Notes: a model not told the origin generated them from the sequence alone. 64,000 nt of DNA from Hankyongella ginsenosidimutans (GCF_005144965.1 NZ_CP039704.1:1054001-1118000); one strand, 5' to 3'. Counted from the first letter of the stretch, positions 1 through 10,762 are shown. Translations and numbers: made by a program.

Positions 1-290
1 CTCGAAACTGACCTGTACATGACTTTGCGCCGCTAGATTGTATATTTCATCTGGTTTTGTCTGCTGGATCAAACGGATCAGGTTCGTCGAGTCCGTCATG
101 TCACCATAGTGCATAAAAACCGCGTTTCTCCTTCATGCGGATCACGGTAAAGGTGGTCAACGCGCGCCGTGTTGAAAGAGGAAGATCGCCGCTTGACGCC
201 GTGCACGATATAGCCCTTGGCGAGCAGCAACTCCGACAAGTAGGCGCCATCCTGCCCGGTTACGCCTGTAATCAGAGCTGTTTTTGTCAA
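1..290 (-). CDS. gmd: GDP-mannose 4,6-dehydratase, N-terminal part
   Basis: Converts GDP-mannose to GDP-4-keto-6-deoxymannose for deoxysugar synthesis; a cytosolic short-chain dehydrogenase. Only the first ~96 residues are here; the gene leaves the window at its left edge. The nucleotide-binding segment [18 protein letters not shown] and the loop [10 protein letters not shown] are typical of Gmd. A TTG start at 290 is preferred because AGGAG (299-303) lies 8 nt upstream; the GTG three codons earlier would abut that site. The frame breaks at the A run 115-119 on the + strand: one more base gives [15 protein letters not shown], the normal continuation. Family assignment is firm; the later pathway cannot be told from this fragment. 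Confidence 0.9.
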
Positions 291-617
291 AATTATCACT
301 CCTGATGTTATGATGTGGCGTCTTAGGCAGGCTGCTTTGACCTGTCGAGTGGCTGAGTTTAGGCAATAGGCGCAGTACCCGTGGCGAGCGCCATGGGGAA
401 ATCTCCAGTATTTTCATATTTATAGCGGTGTTTTGGCATACCAACAGTGCTGTTCTGCGATCCTGCGTGACTTATCTGCATGCTTGAATGCGCGAAAACT
501 TTATCAGCTAGAGGCTTAAGCCCCGCGGAAAAGGCGCATAGAGGCGGCAAGACTCAAGAAAAATCCACCCAAACTTCTAATCATTTAATCAATTTTCGGA
601 AGTACCCGGAATAAAAA
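291..617. other. Intergenic region upstream of gmd
   Basis: About 330 bases between the gmd start and the tRNA 3' end, more AT-rich than its surroundings. It presumably holds the gmd promoter and the tRNA-Leu terminator. I see no convincing coding frame, repeat or strong hairpin. Confidence 0.5.
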
Positions 618-704
618 TGGTGCCCAGGAGAGGACTCGAACCTCCACGCCGTTGCCAGCGCCAGCACCTGAAGCTGGTGCGTCTACCAATTCCGCCACCT
701 GGGC
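618..704 (-). tRNA. tRNA-Leu (anticodon CAG)
   Basis: On the minus strand the transcript begins GCCCAGGUGGCGGAAUUGG and ends with an encoded CCA (618-620). The acceptor arm pairs GCCCAGG with CCUGGGC. The anticodon stem CCAGC/GCUGG frames the anticodon CAG, and there is a long class II variable arm as in leucine tRNAs. The T arm contains GGUUCGAGUCC. It reads CUG codons, the commonest Leu codon in this GC-rich DNA. Confidence 0.96.
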
Positions 705-832
705 ACGGTGTCATTCAAAGCGACTCCGGCGAGCCGCGATCTGGCAGAGCGAGCGCCGATAGGGGTTGCTCGGCTGTTGTCAACAGCGATCGGCTTTGGC
801 ATGAGCAGCGGACAGCAACACAGGTGGCGCGC

Positions 833-1775
833 ATGACGGATTTGGTGACGGTAATCGGCGGATCGGGCTTTCTCGGGCGTTATGTCGTGCAGCAGCTGGC
901 CAAGGCCGGCCACCGCGTGCGGGTCGCCGTGCGCCACCCGGAGCTGGCGCTGTTCCTGAAGCCGCTTGGTGCGGTCGGCCAGATCCAGATCGTCCAGGCC
1001 AATGTGCGCTACCCGGCGTCCATCGCCCGCGCGGTGGCGGCGCCAGCGCCGTCGTCAATCTGGTCGGCATCCTCTTCCCCACCGGTCGGCAGACGTTCGA
1101 CCGCGTGCAGGCCGAGGGCGCGCAGTGCATCGCCGCGGCTGCGGCCGCCGCACAGGTCAAAACGCTGGTCCATGTCTCGGCGATCGGCGCGGATGCACAA
1201 TCGACGGCGCACTACGCCCGCACCAAGGGCGAAGGCGAGGCCCATGTGCGCGCCGCCTTCCCCGCCGCCGTCATCCTGCGGCCGTCGCTGGTCTTCGGGC
1301 CGGAAGATGGCTTCTTCAACCGCTTTGCCGGGCTGGCGCAGATCGCGCCGGTCATGCCCGTCATCTGCGGCGACAGCCGGTTTCAGCCGGTCTATGTCGG
1401 CGATGTCGCCGCCGCCATCGCCAAGGCGGTTGATGCCCCGGCCGACTTCGCCGGCAAGACCTTCGAGCTCGGCGGCCCGCACGTATGGACGTTCCGCGAC
1501 CTGCTGAAATACATCCTCAAGGAAATCCGCATCGACCGGCCGCTGGTCGAAATCCCCTGCCGCTGGCCCGGCTGAAGGCAGCGGTCCTTGGCCTGTTGCC
1601 CCGGCCGCTGCTGACCCTTGATCAACTGAAGCTGCTGGCCCGGGACAATGTGGTCAGCCCCGGTGCCCTGGGACTCAAGGCCTTCGACATCGCGCCGACG
1701 CCTGTTGAAGCGATCGTCCCCAATTACCTCGTCACTTACCGCCCGCACGGCCAGTTCAACCGCAAGACCGCCTGA
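833..1775 (+). CDS. NAD(P)-binding NDUFA9-like / COG0702 epimerase-type protein
   Basis: Extended SDR-fold protein of about 314 residues, similar to the complex I NDUFA9-type proteins of alphaproteobacteria. The N-terminus carries the glycine-rich motif VTVIGGSGFLGRYVVQQL (residues ~4-21). Further on come LVHVSAIGAD, YARTKGEGE and ILRPSLVFGPEDGFFNRF, the usual hallmarks. The ATG at 833 puts the Rossmann motif at the N-terminus; no earlier in-frame start fits. Two one-base losses (about 1045 and 1560) split it into three frames, each continuing the same protein. It lies 28 bp upstream of uppP on the same strand. Role in ubiquinone or complex I metabolism is known only by family resemblance. 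Confidence 0.8.
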
Positions 1776-1803
1776 ACCGCGCCCCTTTGAAAAGAGACTG
1801 CTC

Positions 1804-2610
1804 ATGGACCTGGCGCACCTTGCCGAGGCGCTGCTGCTCGGCTTGCTGGAAGGCTTGACCGAGTTCATTCCCGTCTCCTCGACCGGGCATCTGGTGATCG
1901 CCGGGCACTTCATCGGCTTTCGCGACCCCGGCAACACCTTCAAGATCGCCATTCAGCTGGGCGCGATCCTGGCGGTATGCGTCGCCTATCGGCAGCGGCT
2001 GATTGGGGTCGCGGCCGGCCTGCTGCGCCGGGACGACAAGGCGATCCGTTTCAGCATCGCCGTGCTGCTGGGTTTCCTGCCTGCCCTGTTTGTCGGGCTG
2101 CTGGTCTACAAGCAGATCAAGGCGCTGCTGGAGAACCCGGCCGGCGTCGCTGTGGCGCTGATCGTTGGCGGACTGGCGATCCTGGCGATCGAACGCATGG
2201 TCAGGCAACCGAAGCATCACATCGTCGAGGACTTCCCGACCAGCCTGTCACTGCGCATTGGCCTGATGCAATGCCTGGCGATGATCCCCGGTGTGTCGCG
2301 GTCCGGCGCGACCATCATGGGGGCGCTGCTCATGGGCGTCGACCGGCGGGCAGCCGCCGAGTTCTCTTTCTTCCTGGCGATCCCGACCATGGCGGCGGCG
2401 ACCGCCTACGACCTGTACAAGCAGCGGCACCTGCTGGCGCTCGACGACGGGCTGACGATTGCGGTGGGCTTCGTCGCGGCGTTCCTCTCCGGGCTGCTGG
2501 TGGTGCGCGGCCTGGTGAACTTTGTCTCGCGCTATGGCTTTGCGCCGTTCGCCTGGTACCGAATCGCGGTCGGCAGCGTTGTGCTGATCCTGCTTGCGCT
2601 GGGCATTTAG
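1804..2610 (+). CDS. uppP: Undecaprenyl-diphosphate phosphatase
   Basis: Integral membrane phosphatase that recycles undecaprenyl diphosphate to the monophosphate lipid carrier for peptidoglycan and O-antigen synthesis; also confers bacitracin resistance in other bacteria. The 268-residue frame is intact. The conserved N-terminal motif EGLTEFIPVSSTGHL and the second motif PGVSRSGATIMGALLMG are both present, along with six to eight hydrophobic segments. The reading frame is open further upstream, but the ATG at 1804 gives the standard BacA/UppP N-terminus and follows the stop of the preceding gene by 28 bp, so the two may be cotranscribed. Confidence 0.96.
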   Translation: MDLAHLAEALLLGLLEGLTEFIPVSSTGHLVIAGHFIGFRDPGNTFKIAIQLGAILAVCVAYRQRLIGVAAGLLRRDDKAIRFSIAVLLGFLPALFVGLLVYKQIKALLENPAGVAVALIVGGLAILAIERMVRQPKHHIVEDFPTSLSLRIGLMQCLAMIPGVSRSGATIMGALLMGVDRRAAAEFSFFLAIPTMAAATAYDLYKQRHLLALDDGLTIAVGFVAAFLSGLLVVRGLVNFVSRYGFAPFAWYRIAVGSVVLILLALGI

Positions 2611-2700
2611 TACCGTATCGGACCAATATACGAACGCCGGACAGGGATGACGAAGCCGATAGTGGCGTCTGGGACCATACGTCTTCCTATAATCACATGT

Positions 2701-2721
2701 TAAGTCAGTAATACTGACTTA
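2701..2721. promoter_or_regulatory. Perfect palindrome upstream of gltD, operator-like
   Basis: TAAGTCAGTA, one central base, then TACTGACTTA: two perfect 10-base arms with no loop, far too short a spacing for an RNA hairpin. It lies 100 bp before the gltD ATG in a 211-bp spacer. The form is that of a binding site for a dimeric repressor or activator. No regulator gene is adjacent and I cannot name the family. Confidence 0.55.
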
Positions 2722-2821
2722 TATGGACGATTTTGCTTGGTTCTCCCCGCAAGGCGCGATATAGCGCATGAGAATTGCGCATCTGCGCGACATATCAGTA
2801 ATTTTATTTCGCGAGCTGACG

Positions 2822-4262
2822 ATGACCGAGACCCTCATGCTGAAGTTCACCGGCACGCCGCAGGCCTACCCGGACAAGCGGCCTGCCGAGGCGCGCCGGA
2901 GCGACTTTCATGAAATCTATCGCAGCTACATCGCCGAAAAGGCGCGCGAGCAGGCAAGTCGCTGTTCGCAGTGCGGCGTGCCCTTCTGTCAGGTCCACTG
3001 CCCTTTGCAGAACAATATTCCCGATTGGCTGCGCCTGACCGCCGAGGGCCGCCTGCAGGAGGCCTACGAGCTCTCCGCCGCCACCAACAGCATGCCGGAG
3101 GTGTGCGGCCGGATCTGCCCGCAGGACCGGCTGTGCGAGGGCAACTGCGTGATCGAGGCGGGCTTCAAGTCTGTGACCATCGGCGCGGTCGAGAAATATC
3201 TGACCGACACAGCCTGGGAAAACGGCTGGGTGCAGCCGATCATGCCGGTGCGGGACCGCAGCGCCCAGAGCGTCGGCATCATCGGCGCGGGGCCGGCCGG
3301 GCTGGCGGCGGCGGAGCATCTGCGCCTCCTGGGTTATGCCGTCCATGTCTATGACCGCTACGACCGGATCGGCGGCCTGCTGATCTACGGCATTCCCGGC
3401 TTCAAGCTGGAAAGGACATCGTGACCCGACGCGCTGAGCGGCTGCGCGACGGCGGCGTGCAGTTTCACCTGAATTTCGAAGTCGGGCGCGATGCGACACT
3501 TGCAGCCCTGCGCACGCGCCACGATGCGCTGCTGATCGCGACCGGGGTTTACAAGGCGCGGGACTTCAAGGCTCCGGGTTCCAGCCTCGAGGGCATTGTG
3601 CCCGCCCTCGATTACCTGACCGCCGCCAACCGGATCGACCTTGGCGATACGGTTGCAGACTATGAGTCCGGCGCGCTGAACGCCAAAGACAAGCGCGTGG
3701 TGGTGATCGGCGGCGGCGACACCGCGATGGACTGCGTGCGCACGGCTGTCCGGCAGGTGCTGCCTCGGTCCAGTGCCTGTACCGGCGGGACCGGGCCAAT
3801 ATGCCCGGCTCCCAGCGCGAGGTGCTGAACGCGGAGGAAGAAGGCGTCGAATTCTGCTGGTTGTCCGCCCCGGACGGCTTCACGGGCAAGACGCAGGTCA
3901 GCGGGGTCAAGGCCAGCCGGATGCGCCTCGGGCCGCCGGACGCCTCGGGGCGGCAGGCACCGGAACCGGAACCGGACAGCAGTTTCACCCTCAAGGCCGA
4001 TCTGGCCATCAAGGCGCTCGGGTTCGATCCGGAGCCGCTGCCGGCCCTGTTCGATGCGCCGGAACTGGCGGTCAGCCGCTGGGGCACGGTGCGCATCGAC
4101 CCGAAAACCCAGATGACCAGCCTGCCCGGTGTGTTCGCCGCTGGGGATATCGTGCGTGGCGCGTCACTCGTGGTATGGGCGATCCGCGACGGCCGTGACG
4201 CCGCACAGCAGATGCACAAGCATCTCGCGGCGCACGCAGTCGCCGCTCAGGCCGCGGCCTGA
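2822..4262 (+). CDS. gltD: Glutamate synthase (NADPH) small subunit
   Basis: Beta subunit of NADPH-GOGAT: takes electrons from NADPH through FAD and [4Fe-4S] clusters to the large subunit for glutamate formation. About 480 residues. Visible are the N-terminal cysteine motifs CSQCGVPFCQVHCPL and CGRICPQDRLCEGNC, the FAD-binding GIIGAGPAGLAAAEHL, the NADPH-binding VVVIGGGDTAMDC and the C-terminal GVFAAGDIVRGASLVVWAI. Two one-base losses break it: an A missing in the FKLEKDIV codons near 3412 and a G missing in VRQGAASVQ near 3757. The ATG at 2822 is chosen over an upstream one at 2768 because MTETLMLKFTG begins the family-like sequence. Unusually, gltB lies 2 kb downstream rather than adjacent. 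Confidence 0.93.
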
Positions 4263-4293
4263 GCGGTTTGCCTCACGATATAAAGGACAACCC

Positions 4294-4856
4294 ATGACTG
4301 TTCGTATCTCCTTCTGATCGCTGGCCTGCTCGCGGCGACGGGCGCGCAGGCGGCCGACAAGCCGGCGGAAAAACCGGCGGCAGCGCAGCCTGCAGCCGCC
4401 CAGACGCCGCCGCAGCTCGACGCGGAAACCGCCAAGGCGCTCGAGGCCGTCGTTGCTGCAACTGGTGCCGCCGACATCCTGCAGGCAAACCTCAAGCGCG
4501 TCGCACCCTTTCTCGTCGAGCCGCTGGTGAAGGCAAACCCAGGCAAGGAGGACGCCCTCAAAGCCGCCGTCGACAAGGCGCTCGGCCAGAGCATCGACAG
4601 CAGCAGGGAAATTTTCCTGGCTGGCGTCCGCACGGCCTATGTTCGTGCCTTGACGCCGGACGAGCTGAAGGCGGCAGCCGCGTTCGCCGCCACGCCGGCC
4701 GGCAAGAAGCTGATCGGCGCGCAGGCTGTCATCAACCGCGACATCTCGATCACCGGCCAGCAGATCACCAAGCGCGTCGCGGACGACACGCTGAAGGCTC
4801 TGAAGACCGAAGCCGAGAAATCCGGCTTCACGATCCCGAAGGAACTGACGGAATGA
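4294..4856 (+). CDS. DUF2059 protein, probably exported (first copy)
   Basis: About 187 residues. A signal peptide (MTVRIS-LLIAGLLAATGAQA) is followed by a low-complexity Lys/Pro/Ala stretch. The DUF2059 region then shows repeated helices and the motif ALTPDELKAAAAFAATPAGKKLI, in which the usual 'F..tp.G.k' signature is clear. A Shine-Dalgarno AAAGGA (4282-4287) precedes the ATG at 4294. One C is missing near 4310, so the signal peptide and mature part are in different frames. It overlaps the next DUF2059 gene by ATGA. DUF2059 proteins are periplasmic helical proteins of unknown function; I infer nothing more. Confidence 0.82.
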
Positions 4857-5368
4857 GTATGCGGCGACTACGCATTGCGTTGGTCGCGCTGGCGATCGGG
4901 TCGGGTGCCATGCACCCGGCCTGCGCTGCGGAGGTGGCCATCCCTCAGTCAAGCAGAAGGCGATCATCGAACTGCTGGAGGCGATGCAGTACAGCAAGAC
5001 CATCGCGAAGATCGTTCCATCGATGGTGGAGGCGATCGGCAAGCAGATCCCCGCCCCCGGAGCGGACAAAGCACAAATTGCCCAAATCATGAAGGAGGAG
5101 TTTGGCGCGGCCTTCAAGAAGCGGGAAGGCGACTTCACCGGCCTGCAGGTCAACAGCTTCAACCGGAATTTCAGCGAGGCGGAAATCATCGCTTTGACGG
5201 AATTCTACCGCACGCCGCTCGGCGCGAAGATGATCGGCTACATGCAGGGTGCGATGGGCGCAGATGCACTCGAAGGCGCCAAGCTCGGGCAGGAGGCGGC
5301 CAGAGGCCATGCCGCGCGTCCTCGAGCGGCTGCGCGCAGCAGGGCTTTTGAACCAACAAGGCTTGTAG
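4853..5368 (+). CDS. DUF2059 protein, probably exported (second copy)
   Basis: About 170 residues, starting inside the stop of the preceding paralogue (ATGA at 4853), so the pair is translationally coupled. The N-terminus RLRIALVALAIGSGAMHPACA is a signal peptide ending at a plausible AxA or lipobox-like Cys. The mature part carries SEAEIIALTEFYRTPLGAKMI, the DUF2059 signature. Two indels are inferred: a C missing near 4950, and one extra base (or two missing) near 5305, after which the protein ends RVLERLRAAGLLNQQGL. Tandem arrangement of two divergent DUF2059 copies suggests old duplication. Function unknown. Confidence 0.78.
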
Positions 5369-5378
5369 GAAACGACCG

Positions 5379-5720
5379 ATGGCCATCGCCCACACCGCTG
5401 CTCCCGGACACAGCCAACCCAAGGTACGGCTGTCGCACGACGAGATCGCGGCGATCAAAGCGGCTGCATGCGCAGTCTTTGGGCCGGAAGCGCATGTGCG
5501 CCTGTTCGGCAGCCGGGTGGACCCTGCGCGCCGTGGCGGTGACATCGACCTGTTGATCGAGGTGGGGCCCGGTCAGGACAGCATCCTGCACGAGGCCCGA
5601 TTCCTTGACCGGCTGTTCACGCGCATCGACGAGCAGAAGGTCGACCTGCTGCTGATGGTGCGTGGTGCTGAGCCGACGCCGTTCCAGCGGGTGGCGCTCG
5701 CAAAGGCGGTGCTGCTGTGA
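5379..5720 (+). CDS. Minimal nucleotidyltransferase (MNT domain, MntA-like)
   Basis: Intact 113-residue protein with the polymerase-beta-type nucleotidyltransferase core: VRLFGSRVDPARRGGDIDLLIE supplies the GSx10DxD motif (GS at ~45, D-x-D at ~56). This family often acts as the antitoxin of HEPN/MNT pairs, transferring AMP to its partner, or as a stand-alone minimal transferase. Shine-Dalgarno AGGAAACG (5367-5374) precedes the ATG. No HEPN-domain gene is on either side: upstream is DUF2059 and downstream a GFA protein. Its partner, if any, is therefore missing or elsewhere. Confidence 0.82.
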   Translation: MAIAHTAAPGHSQPKVRLSHDEIAAIKAAACAVFGPEAHVRLFGSRVDPARRGGDIDLLIEVGPGQDSILHEARFLDRLFTRIDEQKVDLLLMVRGAEPTPFQRVALAKAVLL

Positions 5721-5755
5721 CTGAAAACCGCTCAAACGTTGACGGAAGAGGACCG

Positions 5756-6181
5756 ATGACAGCGATATATTCCGGCCGTTGCCTGTGCGGCGCCATTGCC
5801 TTTGAAGGCCGTGGTGCGCCGGAGCTCACGGCCTGCCACTGCACCATGTGCCGCCGCTGGCACGGCGGACCGTCGCTTGCTGTGCGTTTTGCTGACGGCA
5901 TGTCGATCACCGGTGGTCAAGATCAAGTCGGCTGGTGGCGCAGCTCCGACTGGGCCGAACGCGGTTTCTGCCGGACCTGCGGCTCGACGCTATTCTATCG
6001 GATAATCGAGACGGGCGAACTGAGCGGTGAGGCCGGCGGCTTTGATCTGCCCGACGGCCTGCACATGGCAGAACATTATTTCATCGACCGCAAGCCCGAC
6101 TATTACGCCTTCGCCGACGATGCGCCCCAGCTGACCGGGGCGCAGGTGTTTGCGCGCTACAGCATGAGTGAGCCGGAATGA
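5756..6181 (+). CDS. GFA / CENP-V family zinc protein
   Basis: Intact, 141 residues from the ATG at 5756. Cysteine motifs RCLCGAIAFEG, CHCTMCRRWHGG and FCRTCGSTLFYR are the zinc-binding signature of the glutathione-dependent formaldehyde-activating (Gfa)/CENP-V fold. An in-frame GTG at 5717, overlapping the stop of the MNT gene, would add 13 residues; the ATG is preferred because GGAAGAGGA (5743-5751) sits just before it. Most members have no proven activity, so the Gfa reaction should not be assumed. It lies in the interval between gltD and gltB on the same strand. Confidence 0.86.
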   Translation: MTAIYSGRCLCGAIAFEGRGAPELTACHCTMCRRWHGGPSLAVRFADGMSITGGQDQVGWWRSSDWAERGFCRTCGSTLFYRIIETGELSGEAGGFDLPDGLHMAEHYFIDRKPDYYAFADDAPQLTGAQVFARYSMSEPE

Positions 6182-6215
6182 TGATCCAAACTGCAACTCC
6201 CGAGGAAGACAGGTA

Positions 6216-9200
6216 ATGACCAGCGAGACCGAACGCGAACGCCTGGCGGTCGAGGGCATGTACCGCCCGGACATGGAAAGCGACGCCTGCGGGGTCGGGT
6301 TTGTCGCCGCCATCGATGGCAAGCCATCGCGCCGGGTGGTCACCGCCGCGCTCGACGCGCTGAAGGCCGTCTGGCATCGCGGCGCGGTGGACGCGGATGG
6401 CCGCACCGGCGATGGCGCGGGCATTCACGTCGAAATTCCGCGCGACTTCTTCTATGAGCATATCGAGCGCACCGGCCATACCCCGCGCCCCGGTGAAGCG
6501 GCCTGCGGGCAGGTGTTCCTGCCGCGCACCAACTTCAACGACCAGGAGACCTGCCGGCAGATCGTCGAGTCCGAGATCATCGACTTCGGCTACGATATCT
6601 ACGGCTGGCGCCAGGTGCCGATCAACTGCAGTGTCATCGGCGCAAAAGCAGCGGCGACCCGCCCCGAGATCGAACAGATCCTGATCCACAACCCGAAGCT
6701 GGAGGAGGATCAGGCGACCTTCGAGCGCAACCTCTACCTGATCCGCCGCCGGATCGAGAAGAAGGTGATCGCGGCCCAGATTCCGGGCTTCTACATCTGC
6801 TCGCTGTCGGCGCGCAGCATCATCTACAAGGGGCTGTTCCTCGCCCAGGACCTGGCGGAATTCTACCCCGACCTGAAGGACGAGCGCTTCGTCAGCCGTT
6901 TCGCCATCTATCATCAGCGCTACTCGACCAACACCTTCCCGCAGTGGTGGCTGGCGCAGCCCTTCCGCATGGTCGCGCACAACGGCGAGATCAACACGAT
7001 CCGCGGCAACACCAACTGGATGAAGACCCACGAAATCCGCATGGCAAGCCTGGCGTTCGGCGAGCATTCCGCCGACATCAAGCCGGTGATCCCGTCCGGC
7101 GCATCCGACACCGCCGCCTTCGACGCCGTGTTCGAGGCCATTGTGCATGCCGGGCGCGACGCGCCGACCGCCAAGCTGATCATGGTGCCGGAAGCCTGGT
7201 CCAAGCAGTCGACCATGCCGGACGCGTTCCGCGACATGTACGCCTTCTTCAATTCGGTGATGGAGCCGTGGGACGGGCCGGCCGCGCTCGCCATGACCGA
7301 CGGCCGCTGGGTCGTCGGCGGGCTGGACCGCAACGCGCTGCGCCCCATGCGCTATCTGGAAACCAGGGACGGGCTGCTGATCGCCGGGTCGGAAGCCGGT
7401 ATGGTCGTGGTCATGGAGGCCGATGTGGTCGCCAAGGGCCGGCTCGGGCCGGGGCAGATGATCGCGGTCGATCTCGCCGAGGGCCGCCTCTACCACGACC
7501 GGGAGATCAAGCAGAAGATCGCCGCCAGCCAGCCGTTCGCGGAATGGGTGCGCGATTTCAAGCCGCTCGAACAGGTGATCGGTACGGGTCCGGAACCGGT
7601 GACGCTCGAGCGCGCGCGCCTGCGCCAGTTGCAGGTTGCCGCCGGCATCACCCACGAGGATCTCGAGTTGCTGCTGCAGCCGGCGGTCGAGGATGCCAAG
7701 GAAGCGGTCGGCTCGATGGGCGACGACACGCCGCTCGCGGTCATTTCCGACAATCCGCGGCACTTGAGCCATTTCTTCCGGCAGAACTTCAGCCAGGTGA
7801 CCAACCCGCCGATCGACGCCCTGCGCGAGGAACGGGTGATGTCGCTGAAGACCCGGTTCGGCAACTTCGCCAACCTGCTGGATCGCAACGCCCACCAGCC
7901 GGATGTGATGGTCACGGAGACGCCGATCCTCAGCAACGGCCAATGGCAGCGCCTGCTTGCGCACTTCGAGGGCCAGGCCCAGGTGATCGACTGCACCTTC
8001 GACCCGAACGACGGCCCGGAGGCCCTGAAATCGGCCTGCCGCCGCATACGCGAGGAGGCGGAGCGCGCGGTGCGGTCCGGGCGCGGCCAGTTGTTCCTGA
8101 CCGACGAATTCGTCTCCGCCGAGCGGGTCAGCGTGCCGATGATCCTGGCGGCCGGCGGTGTGCATGCGCATCTGGTGCGGCAGGGGCTGCGCACCTATGC
8201 CTCGATCAACGTACGCGCCGCCGAGTGTCTGGACACCCATTACTTCGCGGTGCTGATCGGGGTCGGCGCGACCACCGTCAACGCCTGGCTGACCCAGGAG
8301 GCCATCGCCGACCGCCACGCGCGCGGTCTGTTCGGCAGCCGCACGCTGGACGCATGCGTGCGGAACTACATTGCGGCCATGAACGCCGGGCTGCTGAAGA
8401 TCCTGTCCAAAATGGGCATCTCAGTCATCGCGTCCTACCGGGGCGGCTATAATTTCGAGGCGGTCGGCCTCAGCCGCTCGCTGGTCAACGAGTTCTTCCC
8501 CGGCATGCCGTCCAAGATTTCCGGCATGGGCTACAAGTCGCTGCAACTCAACATGACCGACCGGCACGCGCAGGCGTTCGACAGCGCCGTGGTCACCCTG
8601 CCGGTCGGCGGCCTGTACCGCTATCGCGCCAGCGGCGAGGTCCACGCCTATGACGGCAAGCTGATCCACATGCTGCAGGAAGCGGTCGCGACCGACAGCT
8701 ATTCGCTCTACCAGAAGTTCGCGCGCGGCCTGCGCGACATGCCACCGGTCTCGCTGCGCGACCTGATGGAATTCAACTGGGCGGATGCACCGGTACCCAT
8801 CGACGAGGTGGAGTCGATCACCCAGGTCCGCCGCCGGTTCCTGACCCCGGGCATGAGCCTTGGCGCACTTTCGCCCGAGGCGCACGAAACCCTGGCGATC
8901 GCCATGAACCGCATCGGCGCGAAATCGGTGTCGGGCGAAGGGGCGAGGACCGGCGCCGCTACACCCCTACCCCAACGGCGACAACGCCAATTCGCCGGTC
9001 AAGCAGATCGCCTCCGGCCGCTTCGGCGTGACGGCGGAGTATCTGAACGCCTGCGAGGAAATCGAGATCAAGGTCGCGCAGGCGCCAAGCCCGGCGAAGG
9101 CGGCCAGCTTCCCGGCTTCAAGGTCACCGAACTGATCGCCAGGCTGCGCCACGCGACGCCCGGCGTCACGCTCATCAGCCCGCCGCCGCATCACGACATC

Positions 9201-10720
9201 TATTCGATCGAGGATCTGGCGCAGCTGATCTACGACCTGAAGCAGATCAACCCGGATGCGCGCGTCTGCGTGAAGCTGGTGTCGTCCGCCGGCATCGGCA
9301 CGGTCGCAGCCGGCGTCGCCAAGGCGCATGCGGACATGATCCTGGTCTCAGGCCATGTCGGCGGCACCGGCGCCAGCCCGCAGACCTCGATCAAATACGC
9401 CGGCACACCCTGGGAAATGGGCCTCTCGAAGTCAACCAGGTGCTCACCCTCAACGGCCTGCGCCACCGGGTGAAGCTGCGCGCAGACGGCGGCCTGAAGA
9501 CCGGGCGCGACATCGTCATCGCGGCGATCCTCGGTGCGGAGGAATTCGGCATCGGCACCTTGAGCCTGGTCGCCATGGGCTGCATCATGGTGCGCCAGTG
9601 CCATTCCAATACCTGCCCGGTCGGCGTCTGCACGCAGGATGACGCCCTGCGCGCCAAATTCAGCGGCAGCGCCGACAAGGTCGTCAACCTCATGAGCTTC
9701 ATCGCCGAGGACGTGCGGGAAATCCTCAGCCGGCTCGGCGTGCGGTCGCTGGATGAGATCGTCGGCCGCACGGAGCTGCTGCGCCAGGTCAGCCGCGGTG
9801 CAGACCACCTCGACGACCTCGACCTCAATCCGATTCTCGCCAAGGTCGACGCGCCGGAGGAAATGCGCCGCTTCAACATTCCGACCCACCGCAACCCGGT
9901 GCCGGACTCGCTGGATGCGCAGATGCTGGCGGATGCCCGGCCGGTGTTCGAGCGCGGCGAGAAAATGCACCTCATGTATACCGCCCGTAACACCATGCGG
10001 GCGATCGGCACCCGCTTCTCCAGCGCCATCACCCGCAAGTTCGGCATGACCGGGCTGGCCGAGAACCATGTGACCGTGCAGTTGCGCGGTGCCTGCGGCC
10101 AGTCGCTGGGCGCGTTCGCCGTGCAGGGCCTGAAGCTGGTCGTGTTCGGTGAGGCGAATGATTACGTCGGCAAGGGCTTGTCCGGCGCGACCATCGTGGT
10201 GCGGCCCATGGTCTCGTCAACGCTGGCGAGCCAGGACAACACGATCATCGGCAACACCGTCCTCTACGGGGCAACGGCGGGCGCGCTGTTTGCCGCTGGC
10301 CAGGCCGGCGAACGCTTCGCCGTGCGCAACTCGGGCGCGCTGACCGTCGTTGAGGGCTGCGGTGCCAACGGCTGCGAATACATGACCGGCGGGGTCGCCG
10401 TGATCCTCGGCGACGTCGGCGACAATTTCGCAGCCGGCATGACCGGCGGCATGGCCTTCGTCTACGACCGCAACGGCGACTTCGAGGCGCGGGTCAACCC
10501 GGATACGGTGGTCTGGCAGCGCCTCGGCTCCAGCCACTGGGAAGCGGTGCTGAGAAACCTGATCGCCCGCCACGCCGAGGAGACCGCCTCGCGCTGGTCC
10601 GCGCAACTGCTGACCGACTGGGCGCACACCGCAGAGCGGGTCTGGCAGGTCTGCCCGAAGGAAATGCTCAACCGGCTGGAGCATCCGCTGAGCGACGCCG
10701 CACGCGAGGCAGCGGAATAG
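6216..10720 (+). CDS. gltB: Glutamate synthase (NADPH) large subunit
   Basis: Alpha subunit of GOGAT, about 1500 residues: a class II glutaminase domain frees ammonia that is channelled to an FMN site where 2-oxoglutarate is aminated. After a short propeptide the N-terminal nucleophile Cys is seen in SDACGVGFVAAIDGK. RFAIYHQRYSTNTFPQW and VAHNGEINTIRGN follow. The central and FMN domains include FLTPGMSLGALSPEAHETLA and LISPPPHHDIYSIEDLAQ. The [3Fe-4S] ligands lie in RQCHSNTCPVGVC, and the C-terminal Gly-rich beta-helix follows (GATAGALFAAG). Start 6216 has GAGGAAGA upstream. Four one-base losses (about 8943, 8973, 9082, 9427); the first three sum to one codon and restore the frame. Confidence 0.94.
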
Positions 10721-10762
10721 CGGTGATGACGCCCGATTGACCCGCCTTCGGGAAGAGTGTCG

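Noticed and set aside
6081-8318. A 745-residue open frame on the minus strand
   Set aside because: It is antisense to gltB; long empty frames are expected opposite GC-rich genes, and the residues are typical low-information Arg/Gly/His composition.
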